DNA of 6,861 nt from CAZCTO01 sp964501725 (GTDB taxonomy: Bacteria > Bacillota > Clostridia > Saccharofermentanales > Saccharofermentanaceae). Within the stretch, counting starts at the first letter, position 1. Each line of letters begins with the position of its first letter. The notes below the pieces were generated by a model. It had not been told where the DNA came from. It ran no database searches and saw nothing but the letters and a program-made list of their open reading frames with translations. The translations under genes were made by a program, and so were the position numbers. The DNA is taken from contig CAZCTO010000034.1 of assembly GCA_964501725.1 (NCBI GenBank), positions 1 to 6,861 on the forward strand, written 5' to 3'. This document shows, one piece after another, positions 1 through 5,253 of this stretch.

Positions 1-589
1 ACGGATTGCCGAAGCGGTTCGAAGAGAACTCACTCAAACGGATCCGATGAACATAATCAACAACCATTTGATTCCGGCGCTGGGCGAAGTCGGTCAGAAG
101 TATGAGAAGGGAATTCTTTTCCTGCCGCAATTGATATCATCCGCCGAGACCGCGAAAGTGGCTTTCGGGGAGCTTAAGGACGCGATATCATCTTCCGGTA
201 ACGGAAGAGGCAAGGGACCGGTCGTTCTGGCAACGGTTGAGGGAGATATCCATGATATCGGCAAAAACATCGTCAAGGTGATCCTGGAAAGTTACGGATA
301 TGAAGTGATCGACCTCGGAAAAGATGTGCCCGCCGCGCAAATCGTAAAAGCATATCACACCTATAAGCCACAACTGATCGGTCTTTCCGCGCTGATGACC
401 ACGACGGTGATCTATATGGAAAAAACCATTGTTGAGCTCAAAAAAATACCCGGCGTTTGCCCGGTCGTTGTCGGCGGAGCCGTTCTGACGCCGGATGTCG
501 CTATGCAAATCGGTGCGGATTATTATGCCAAAGACGCCATGGAGACTGTCGCGGTGGCCGGAAAAGTAATCTCCGACGAAGCGAAGTAA
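1..589 (+). CDS. metH: MetH-like methionine synthase, C-terminal cobalamin-binding part (5' end outside window)
   Basis: The frame is open from base 2 to the stop at 587-589, so this is the 3' end of a larger gene. The ATG at 47 lies inside a conserved helix and is probably not the start. Counting from that Met, residues 1-45 match the helical cap domain of B12 proteins (FLPQLISSAET). Residues 57-175 are a Rossmann-like cobalamin domain: EGDIHDIGKNIV at 65-76 supplies the D-x-H-x-x-G signature, with His69 as the expected lower cobalt ligand, then SAL at 114-116 and VGGAV at 142-146. In this family the domain carries methylcobalamin between methyltetrahydrofolate and homocysteine in the cytosol. 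The LPQLI-SAE and YAKDAMETV wording resembles clostridial MetH more than the short MtbC/MtmC corrinoid proteins, but a stand-alone corrinoid protein cannot be excluded without the missing 5' part. The protein stops right after the B12 domain, so no C-terminal reactivation domain is fused. Confidence 0.86.
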   Translation, partial: RIAEAVRRELTQTDPMNIINNHLIPALGEVGQKYEKGILFLPQLISSAETAKVAFGELKDAISSSGNGRGKGPVVLATVEGDIHDIGKNIVKVILESYGYEVIDLGKDVPAAQIVKAYHTYKPQLIGLSALMTTTVIYMEKTIVELKKIPGVCPVVVGGAVLTPDVAMQIGADYYAKDAMETVAVAGKVISDEAK

Positions 590-634
590 CGTCATTAAAA
601 TCATATTGCATGAAATCAGTTGATTAACAAGCGC

Positions 635-640
635 GGAGGA
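635..640 (+). promoter_or_regulatory. Ribosome binding site deciding the start at 644
   Basis: GGAGGA lies 3 bases before ATG 644. The spacing is short, but the alternative in-frame TTG at 620 has no Shine-Dalgarno sequence. The neighbouring paralog begins at the equivalent residue (MGVRVFRS against MEVQVFRS), which supports 644. Confidence 0.7.
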
Positions 641-643
641 TGT

Positions 644-1318
644 ATGGAAGTTCAAGTTTTTCGGTCACCCCGGAATAAGCTCATCAATCCCAGGATGAAA
701 GTGTACGGGATCGCAATGATACTCACCGGCATTCTGATTGCAGTTATGGTTTATTTTCTCATGTACCAGATTTCGGCATTTGTGCTGTGGATGGCACTCG
801 GAATTGCAGCTGCTCTTTCTATAGCGGGACTTATCATGATCTTTCTGTGCTTAAAAAGTGACCCGCGCAATATTCACGCTTTTGCTTTGACAGAGACCGG
901 AGATCTATATCACATAACCGTCGGAATTCCGGAATTTGTTCCTTATCAAAGCAACATGTCAGACTTGTTCGGTCTGGGTGCATTGGGCCGGGAGAAAACG
1001 ACTTCCTTTGCGGATTCGGCAGCCCTGGCATGCGCTCCCGACATCAAAGAAAGAGTTCAGGAAGCCATAATTGCAGGTGCTGACGGGCGTGAGACGGAGT
1101 GGAAAGAATATAACAACACCTATTCCGCGACCGCTACGATGGTGAAGATGGAAAACCCCGAACTTGAAGCTTTTTCGATGGGGTGTGCGATCATACGGTA
1201 TCACTTGCCCACCGGAACCGATCCTCGAAGAGCAGGACTTTTCAGGCACAATGAGGGGTATGATGTAATCATGAAACACATCAAATCAATGAAGAGCAAG
1301 GAAACCGTATCTAAATAA
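644..1318 (+). CDS. Two-TM membrane protein of unknown function, paralog A
   Basis: I do not recognise a characterised family. The 224-residue product has a short basic N-terminus with VFRS at 5-8, two hydrophobic segments at about 20-41 and 46-70 that should form a transmembrane hairpin, and then a soluble domain of about 150 residues. By the positive-inside rule the basic N-terminus and the C-terminal domain probably face the cytoplasm; this is inferred. The soluble domain has distinct blocks: IHAFALTETGDLYHITV (77-93), a TTSFADSAALAC stretch (119-130), NNTYSATATMVKMENP (157-172), and a terminal LFRHNEGYDVI (199-209). All of these recur in the gene directly downstream, which starts 14 bases after this stop codon and is clearly a tandem duplicate. 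There is no signal peptidase site and no catalytic motif I can name. The LT-x-x-GDxYHITV block suggests a beta-rich PH-like or sensor fold, but that is a guess. Confidence 0.85.
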   Translation: MEVQVFRSPRNKLINPRMKVYGIAMILTGILIAVMVYFLMYQISAFVLWMALGIAAALSIAGLIMIFLCLKSDPRNIHAFALTETGDLYHITVGIPEFVPYQSNMSDLFGLGALGREKTTSFADSAALACAPDIKERVQEAIIAGADGRETEWKEYNNTYSATATMVKMENPELEAFSMGCAIIRYHLPTGTDPRRAGLFRHNEGYDVIMKHIKSMKSKETVSK

Positions 1319-1332
1319 TCAGGAGACTTGAT

Positions 1333-1983
1333 ATGGGTGTAAGGGTTTTTCGTTCCCACCGGATTTGGCTGAGTAGTCCTCATGGGATGAAGTTCGGTCT
1401 GGGGATGGTCATGACAGGCATCCTGTTCGCATTTATCATTTTTATAGCGAAAGATCGATTTCCCCCCGGGGAATTGATTTTTTTAATCTATGTTTTGGCA
1501 GGCACTACCCTTTTGGGCATCATCATTTTGTTACGATGCGCTTTGAATGATCGCGATGAGATTCATTCCTTTTTGCTTACGGATGAGGGTGATATATATC
1601 ATATTACCGTCGCGATTCCTGATTATGCTATAGCAACGACGTCTTTTTTTGATCCGCTCGGAGTTCGTGATGATAGTGTCAAGCGAACAACATTCTCGGA
1701 TGCTGTCCGGCTGGCTTGCTCAAGGGATTTCGAATCCAAAGCCGGAGAAGCATTACTCAACAGGAGAGAAGGCGCTCACCTGGGATGGATGCAAAGCAAT
1801 AATCCATATTCCGCCGCGGCAGGAATGAACAAGATGGAAGACCCCGTTATCGAGAAAATTACAATTTCCGGAGCAACGATTCGTTATAAAATGGAAAACC
1901 GTGATGTCTTCTCGCAGGCAAAACTTTATAGACACAACAGAGGTTATAAGATTATATTAGATTGGCTGCGGGATCATAAATAA
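1333..1983 (+). CDS. Two-TM membrane protein of unknown function, paralog B
   Basis: The 216-residue product is a tandem paralog of the upstream gene. AGGAG at 1321-1325 sits 7 bases before the ATG. Alignment is nearly gap-free over the first 95 residues: VFRS (5-8), TGIL (28-31), IHSFLLTDEGDIYHITVAIP (77-96). It resumes at TTFSDAVRLAC (119-129), NNPYSAAAGMNKMEDP (156-171) and LYRHNRGYKII (198-208). Hydrophobic segments lie at about 20-40 and 48-70, separated by a polar DRFPPGE loop. The soluble part is shorter than in paralog A, mainly at the extreme C-terminus, which lacks the KSKETVSK-like tail. The stop codon is 24 bases before trmB with no terminator between, so co-transcription with both neighbours is likely. 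Function is unknown. Divergence in the loop regions with retention of the motif blocks suggests both copies are under selection and may form a heteromer. Confidence 0.85.
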   Translation: MGVRVFRSHRIWLSSPHGMKFGLGMVMTGILFAFIIFIAKDRFPPGELIFLIYVLAGTTLLGIIILLRCALNDRDEIHSFLLTDEGDIYHITVAIPDYAIATTSFFDPLGVRDDSVKRTTFSDAVRLACSRDFESKAGEALLNRREGAHLGWMQSNNPYSAAAGMNKMEDPVIEKITISGATIRYKMENRDVFSQAKLYRHNRGYKIILDWLRDHK

Positions 1984-2007
1984 TTTCGAAAATGGTGAGC
2001 AATAAAA

Positions 2008-2658
2008 ATGGCAAGAATGAGAAAAAAGAAAAATCTGTCGATTCGGATGAATGCGTGCCGAAATTACTGGTTTGATGTTCCGGTCGCAAATAGGGGGCGC
2101 TGGCGTGCGGTGTGCGGCTTTCCGGAAACAGCGCAACTTTTTGTTGAGCTGGGTTGCGGGAAGGGTAAATTTGCGGTCGAAACGGCGGCTTTGAATCCGG
2201 ATGTTTGCTATGTCGCACTTGAAAAGGATGAATCCGTTGTTCTTGCCGCTGTTGAAAAAGCGGCCGCGGCGGGATTGAAGAATGTCTTTTTCGTATGTAC
2301 GGACGTACTTTTGCTGAAGAATTATTTTGCGGACGGCGAGGCAAATCGGATTTACATCAATTTTTGTGACCCCTGGTCGCGTCGAAACAAACCCAAGCGC
2401 CGGCTGACCTATCGCGGATACCTGGAGGCTTACAAGATTATTTTGGCAGCGGACGGGCAAATCCATTTTAAGACCGACAATTCGATTCTGTTCGAGTTTT
2501 CTCTCGAGGAATTTGAGGCGGCCGGACTGAGACTTGCGGACGTGACTACAGACCTTCATTCCAGTCCCTGGAACGACACAAACATACGTACGGAATTTGA
2601 AACCAAATTTGCGGAAAAGGGGATCAAAATCAAGCGGGCGGAAGCACATAAAAATTGA
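2008..2658 (+). CDS. trmB: tRNA (guanine-N7-)-methyltransferase TrmB
   Basis: TrmB transfers a methyl group from S-adenosylmethionine to N7 of G46 in the tRNA variable loop, in the cytosol. The 216-residue length is normal for Firmicutes. Visible motifs are the SAM-binding ELGCGKGKF at 47-55, the acidic end of strand 2 in ALEK (70-73), NFCDPW (118-123) with the expected catalytic Asp121, KRRL (130-133), FKTDN (154-158), and the C-terminal TEFETKF-x-x-x-G (195-205) that contacts substrate and SAM. The N-terminal MARMRKKKNL is the usual beginning of clostridial TrmB, so ATG 2008 is right. A weak GGTGAG (1994-1999) lies 8 bases upstream. The loop after DPW reads SRRNKPKRR instead of the usual P-K-K-R-H-x-K-R-R, which is unusual but leaves the basic character. 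The gene may be read through from the upstream membrane-protein pair. Confidence 0.95.
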   Translation: MARMRKKKNLSIRMNACRNYWFDVPVANRGRWRAVCGFPETAQLFVELGCGKGKFAVETAALNPDVCYVALEKDESVVLAAVEKAAAAGLKNVFFVCTDVLLLKNYFADGEANRIYINFCDPWSRRNKPKRRLTYRGYLEAYKIILAADGQIHFKTDNSILFEFSLEEFEAAGLRLADVTTDLHSSPWNDTNIRTEFETKFAEKGIKIKRAEAHKN

Positions 2659-2770
2659 TTCACCGCCTTCCCGCAGCCGTTTTATCCGAACCGCCCGTCT
2701 TTTCCGTCAAAATAGAGAGAAAGCAGCCTTTTTTTCAATTTATTTTTGTACTCCGAAAATTTCCTTTTGG

Positions 2771-2799
2771 TTGTATAAATAGTTCTTTTGAGGTAAAAT
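2771..2799 (+). promoter_or_regulatory. Candidate promoter of gap
   Basis: TTGTAT (2771-2776) and TAAAAT (2794-2799) are separated by 17 bases, downstream of a T-rich stretch. The -35 matches the sigma-A consensus at only three positions, so this is a candidate. A TATAAA at 2774-2779 is an alternative -10, but it has no -35 at a suitable distance. Confidence 0.45.
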
Positions 2800-2804
2800 C
2801 TTTT

Positions 2805-2819
2805 TGGTGTAATGCACCA
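2805..2819 (+). promoter_or_regulatory. Palindrome at the likely gap transcription start
   Basis: TGGTG-TAATG-CACCA is a perfect 5-base inverted repeat with a 5-base centre. It begins 5 bases after the proposed -10, so it would overlap +1. That is where a repressor would bind, but a chance repeat of this length is possible and no regulator is visible in the window. Confidence 0.3.
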
Positions 2820-2854
2820 TTGCGAAGTAATTACCCAGTTTGCAGGGAAAATGT

Positions 2855-2860
2855 AGGAGG
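2855..2860 (+). promoter_or_regulatory. Strong ribosome binding site of gap
   Basis: AGGAGG lies 7 bases before ATG 2868. It settles the start, although the frame is open further upstream to about 2655. Confidence 0.92.
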
Positions 2861-2867
2861 AATTCAC

Positions 2868-3878
2868 ATGGCTATTATCAAGGTTGGTATCAATGGTTTC
2901 GGACGTATCGGGCGTTTGGTTTTCCGCGCATCGATCGAGAATCCCAACGTACAGGTTGTCGGTATTAACGATCCTTTCATCGACGCCAAGTACATGGAGT
3001 ACATGCTTCGTTACGACACGGTTCACGGACAGTTCAAGGGCACCATTGAAGTCGGTGAGGATTCCATCACGGTAAACGGCGAGAAGATCAAAGTTTTTGC
3101 TTGCATGGATGCCGCTACGATCGACTGGAAGTCCGTCGGCGCAGATTACATTGTTGAGTCCACAGGCGTTTACACAACCACAGAGAAGGCTTCCGCTCAC
3201 TTTGTCGGCGGCGCCAAGAAAGTTATCATTTCCGCTCCTTCCGCCGATGCTCCGATGTTCGTCATGGGCGTTAACCAGGACAAGTACACAAAGGACATGA
3301 AGGTCGTTTCCAACGCTTCCTGCACAACCAACTGCCTGGCTCCTTTGGCAAAAGTCATCAATGACAATTTCGGTATCGTCGAGGGTCTGATGACCACCGT
3401 ACATGCTACCACAGCCACACAGAAGACCGTTGACGGTCCTTCCAAGAAGGATTGGAGAGGCGGACGTGGTGCTGCTTTCAACATCATTCCTTCCTCCACC
3501 GGTGCCGCTAAGGCAGTCGGTAAGGTTATTCCTGAGCTCAACGGCAAGCTGACCGGCATGGCATTCCGTGTTCCGACCGCTGACGTTTCTGTTGTAGACC
3601 TGACTGTCCGTCTCGAAAAGGGCGCAACCTACGATGAAATCAAGGCTGCCGTCAAGAAGGCTTCCGAGAACGAGATGAAGGGTATCCTCGGTTATACCGA
3701 AGATATGGTCGTTTCTTCCGACTTCATCCATGACGCACGCACATCGATTTTTGATGCCGGTGCCGGTATCGCACTCAATCCGAATTTCGTGAAACTGGTT
3801 TCATGGTATGACAATGAGTGGGGCTATTCTTCAAAGATCATCATGCTCATCGAGCACATGGCGAAGATTGACGCTTAA
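2868..3878 (+). CDS. gap: Glyceraldehyde-3-phosphate dehydrogenase, type I, eukaryote-like
   Basis: This enzyme oxidises glyceraldehyde 3-phosphate to 1,3-bisphosphoglycerate using NAD+ and phosphate, a central step of glycolysis in the cytosol. The 336-residue length is typical. Residues 6-16 (VGINGFGRIGR) form the Rossmann nucleotide loop. SNASCTTNC at 148-156 carries catalytic Cys152, and His179 in TTVHATTATQ is its partner. The S-loop with DWRGGRGA follows at 195-202, and WYDNEWGYS lies near the C-terminus. INDPFIDAKYMEYM (33-46) resembles the eukaryotic and GapC-type enzymes rather than the Bacillus GapA wording. NAD+ preference is inferred from Asp35 after the second strand. Codon use is strongly biased, with almost all lysines AAG and many TCC, GGC and ATC codons, unlike the flanking genes; this fits very high expression. 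The gene has its own promoter region and a strong terminator, so it is probably monocistronic. Confidence 0.98.
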   Translation: MAIIKVGINGFGRIGRLVFRASIENPNVQVVGINDPFIDAKYMEYMLRYDTVHGQFKGTIEVGEDSITVNGEKIKVFACMDAATIDWKSVGADYIVESTGVYTTTEKASAHFVGGAKKVIISAPSADAPMFVMGVNQDKYTKDMKVVSNASCTTNCLAPLAKVINDNFGIVEGLMTTVHATTATQKTVDGPSKKDWRGGRGAAFNIIPSSTGAAKAVGKVIPELNGKLTGMAFRVPTADVSVVDLTVRLEKGATYDEIKAAVKKASENEMKGILGYTEDMVVSSDFIHDARTSIFDAGAGIALNPNFVKLVSWYDNEWGYSSKIIMLIEHMAKIDA

Positions 3879-3901
3879 TCACACGCTCTGACCCAAACAA
3901 C

Positions 3902-3948
3902 AAAAGAGGCTTTCCGTAGAACATACATCTGCGGAAAGCCTCTTTTTT
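3902..3948 (+). terminator. Intrinsic terminator of gap
   Basis: A 19-base stem (3902-3920 with 3928-3946, one G-T wobble) encloses a 7-base loop ACATACA and runs into six T residues (3943-3948). The A-run on the left arm means it could also stop transcription from the other strand. Confidence 0.95.
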
Positions 3949-3952
3949 CATG

Positions 3953-3958
3953 TATAAT
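3953..3958 (+). promoter_or_regulatory. -10 element of the flavoprotein gene
   Basis: A perfect TATAAT directly follows TG and is followed by GG. Its -35 region would fall at about 3930-3935 (TGCGGA), inside the right arm of the gap terminator, and does not match consensus. Confidence 0.6.
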
Positions 3959-3993
3959 GGATATAGATCAGGAATGTTTGAGTATATTATTCC

Positions 3994-3998
3994 GGAGG
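3994..3998 (+). promoter_or_regulatory. Ribosome binding site deciding the start at 4006
   Basis: GGAGG ends 1 base before ATG 4000 but 7 bases before ATG 4006, so the second ATG is the better start. Confidence 0.85.
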
Positions 3999-4005
3999 TA
4001 TGTTT

Positions 4006-4548
4006 ATGTCAAAAAACATCATAGTCATTACCGGAAGTCCGAGAGTTCGCGGGAACTCGGATTCACTTGCCGAGGCATTTATCGAAGGGGCAAAAGAAAG
4101 CGGAAATAATATCGTCCGCTTCGATGCCGGAAGAATGTATATCAGAGGTTGTAATGATTGCAGATATTGCTTTTCGAACGACGGGGAATGTGTGATAAGA
4201 GATGATATGCAGGAGATCTATCCGGCCCTTTATGAAGCAGATATTCTCGTACTGGCCAGCCCGGTATACTGGTACGGCCTGACAGCTCAAATCAAAGCAA
4301 TGATTGACCGCATGTTTGCCGGAAGTACACGGCCTTATCCGATAAAGTCAGTGGGATTGCTGGTTGTGTACGGTGACAACAACGAAAGAGTGGTTGAACC
4401 GGCGCTTCTGCAGTTCCACACAATGTGTGACTTTCTCGGTTGGAAAGAGCAGTTTGTTGTAATGCAGAAATCCGTAAACGCTAAAGGTGATATTCAAAAG
4501 ACGGATGCGCTCGCTAAAGCACGGGAGCTCGGTAAGATAATTCAATGA
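4006..4548 (+). CDS. NADPH-dependent FMN reductase / iron-sulfur flavoprotein-like protein
   Basis: The 180-residue product has a flavodoxin-like fold. Residues 4-10 form the first beta strand (NIIVITG) and run into the phosphate loop SPRVRGNS (11-18), which should bind FMN phosphate. ADILVLASPVYWYGLTAQIKAMIDR (78-102) is the second conserved flavin-contacting segment of the NADPH-dependent FMN reductase family. Four cysteines, C49-x2-C52-x2-C55-x6-C62, lie between these blocks. This compact pattern is like that binding a 4Fe-4S cluster in iron-sulfur flavoproteins, so the product may pass electrons between a cluster and FMN. Related proteins with partial cysteine sets act as quinone or azo reductases, and substrate cannot be told from sequence. 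The gene stands alone between a terminator upstream and a new promoter downstream. It has no signal peptide and should be cytosolic. Confidence 0.9.
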   Translation: MSKNIIVITGSPRVRGNSDSLAEAFIEGAKESGNNIVRFDAGRMYIRGCNDCRYCFSNDGECVIRDDMQEIYPALYEADILVLASPVYWYGLTAQIKAMIDRMFAGSTRPYPIKSVGLLVVYGDNNERVVEPALLQFHTMCDFLGWKEQFVVMQKSVNAKGDIQKTDALAKARELGKIIQ

Positions 4549-4568
4549 TTTTATATGAAGGACAATCT

Positions 4569-4596
4569 TTGTGTTTGTGGCGTTTCGCTGTATAAT
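4569..4596 (+). promoter_or_regulatory. Candidate promoter of the zinc-ribbon gene
   Basis: TATAAT at 4591-4596 is preceded directly by TG. TTGTGT at 4569-4574 is 16 bases upstream and matches the -35 consensus only at TTG. Confidence 0.6.
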
Positions 4597-4610
4597 GATC
4601 TTGCCCAAAC

Positions 4611-4639
4611 GCATCAGCTTCCGCTGACGTAGGCATCAG
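4611..4639 (+). repeat. Short direct repeat and small hairpin in the zinc-ribbon leader
   Basis: GCATCAG occurs at 4611-4617 and 4633-4639, the second copy running into the AGGAGG ribosome binding site (4638-4643). Between them TCAGC-TTCC-GCTGA (4614-4627) can form a 5-base-pair hairpin. The elements are short and may be chance. Confidence 0.3.
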
Positions 4640-4650
4640 GAGGAAAGAAC

Positions 4651-5049
4651 ATGGCATTATTTGATCCCAAATCCAAAACAATCGCACAGCTGCAGAAGGC
4701 GATTGACGATAAGAACACAAGCATTCTTCAGTATTTTGATGAGATCGGAAGACTTTATTACGGACAGTACAAGGATTGTTCTGTTGACGTATCCAAGGAT
4801 ATTAATTCCAGATGCGATGCAATTTCAAGCCTTTTTCAAGATATTGAGACCCATAAGCTCAAGATACTGTTTGAGAAAGGGCTTAAAATCTGCTCCGGAT
4901 GTAAGAAGGAGAACCCGCTGGATCACATGTTCTGTTCCGGTTGCGGAACAAAGTTCCCGGAAGGTTCCGATAAACAAGTTGAACAGGTAACCGCAGAAGC
5001 GATCACTTGTGAACCTGCCGGTAAAGAAGCACCGGCGGAAGAAAAGTAA
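4651..5049 (+). CDS. Zinc-ribbon protein of unknown function
   Basis: The 132-residue product is not one I recognise by name. Residues 1-78 are predicted mostly helical (QLQKAIDDKNTSILQYFDEI and a second helix around 50-76) and could form a helical hairpin or dimer interface. C81-S-G-C84 and C95-S-G-C98 form a C-x2-C-x10-C-x2-C zinc ribbon of the rubredoxin-knuckle type often found in small Firmicutes proteins. The last 30 residues are acidic and low in complexity (EPAGKEAPAEEK), probably disordered. There is no signal peptide or membrane segment, so it is likely cytosolic. AGGAGG (4638-4643) 7 bases before the ATG gives a strong start. The gene has its own promoter and a very stable terminator, so it is monocistronic. 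Zinc ribbons like this mediate protein or nucleic-acid contacts; a specific role is not supported. Confidence 0.88.
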   Translation: MALFDPKSKTIAQLQKAIDDKNTSILQYFDEIGRLYYGQYKDCSVDVSKDINSRCDAISSLFQDIETHKLKILFEKGLKICSGCKKENPLDHMFCSGCGTKFPEGSDKQVEQVTAEAITCEPAGKEAPAEEK

Positions 5050-5081
5050 GTCGGATTTATTATCGTCTTAACGATTCCGAA

Positions 5082-5121
5082 AAAAGGGTGTCGGGGATTA
5101 CCAAATCCCCGACACCCTTTT
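5082..5121 (+). terminator. Intrinsic terminator after the zinc-ribbon gene
   Basis: A perfect 18-base inverted repeat (5082-5099 with 5104-5121) encloses the 4-base loop ACCA. The GC-rich core GGGTGTCGGGG pairs fully. The downstream T-tract is only four bases before AATTAT, and the upstream A-run could serve as a T-tract for the opposite strand. Confidence 0.93.
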
Positions 5122-5130
5122 AATTATATC

Positions 5131-5176
5131 ACAAACTGTTTTTTTTCACGTTGATGTTTGTTACAAGTTTTTTCAC
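5131..5176 (+). repeat. Imperfect direct repeat upstream of the hpf promoter
   Basis: ACAAACTG-T-run-CAC (5131-5149) and ACAAG-T-run-CAC (about 5163-5176) are similar; TTTTTTCAC is shared exactly at 5141-5149 and 5168-5176, 27 bases apart. They sit just upstream of the hpf -10 and could be protein-binding sites, or simply T-rich sequence. Confidence 0.3.
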
Positions 5177-5186
5177 AACCTTTCGA

Positions 5187-5192
5187 TATAAT
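5187..5192 (+). promoter_or_regulatory. -10 element of hpf
   Basis: A perfect TATAAT is followed by GA. No convincing -35 is present at 16-18 bases; the nearest, TTACAA at 5161-5166, is 20 bases away. An activator or an alternative sigma factor could compensate, but the sequence does not show which. Confidence 0.6.
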
Positions 5193-5198
5193 GAAAAC

Positions 5199-5224
5199 AT
5201 GAACAACAGAAGACGGTTGTTCAT
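5199..5224 (+). promoter_or_regulatory. Hairpin at the start of the hpf leader
   Basis: ATGAACAAC (5199-5207) and GTTGTTCAT (5216-5224) are a perfect 9-base inverted repeat around an 8-base loop. It begins about 7 bases after the -10, so it would form the very 5' end of the mRNA or an operator over +1. No T-tract follows, so it is not a terminator. Confidence 0.55.
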
Positions 5225-5253
5225 AAGAATATCAACCGGAAGGATGTGATTTC

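Larger units (their letters stand above)
2659..2867 (+). other. Intergenic region between trmB and gap
   Basis: These 209 bases hold no gene. The first part has no convincing terminator hairpin, since the GGCGG/CCGCC pairing around the trmB stop has no T-tract. The middle (about 2725-2800) is T-rich and contains the proposed gap promoter. A small palindrome follows near the likely transcription start, then an 8-base palindrome GTAATTAC at 2827-2834 and the gap ribosome binding site. Confidence 0.6.

Noticed and set aside
188..655. 155-codon - strand frame opposite metH
   Set aside because: It overlaps a clear cobalamin-binding domain on the + strand and has no domain of its own.
1957..2649. 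230-codon open frame on the - strand opposite trmB
   Set aside because: It is a shadow of trmB, whose motifs are complete on the + strand; its translation shows no domain and is full of Arg, Pro and Ser.
2634..2675. Possible terminator at the 3' end of trmB
   Set aside because: The GGCGG/CCGCC pairing has a loop of about 20 bases and no T-tract follows, so it is too weak to call.
2655..2867. In-frame N-terminal extension of GAPDH by 71 residues
   Set aside because: Homology begins exactly at 2868 behind a perfect AGGAGG. The extension translates T-rich intergenic DNA including the promoter.
2682..3731. 349-codon open frame on the - strand opposite gap
   Set aside because: It mirrors a strongly biased coding gene, has no recognisable domain and no ribosome binding site. 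Long antisense frames are common opposite genes with this codon use.
3974..4024. Short upstream frame starting at ATG 3974 before the flavoprotein gene
   Set aside because: AGGA touches the ATG, leaving no usable spacing, and the frame overlaps the start of the real gene out of frame.
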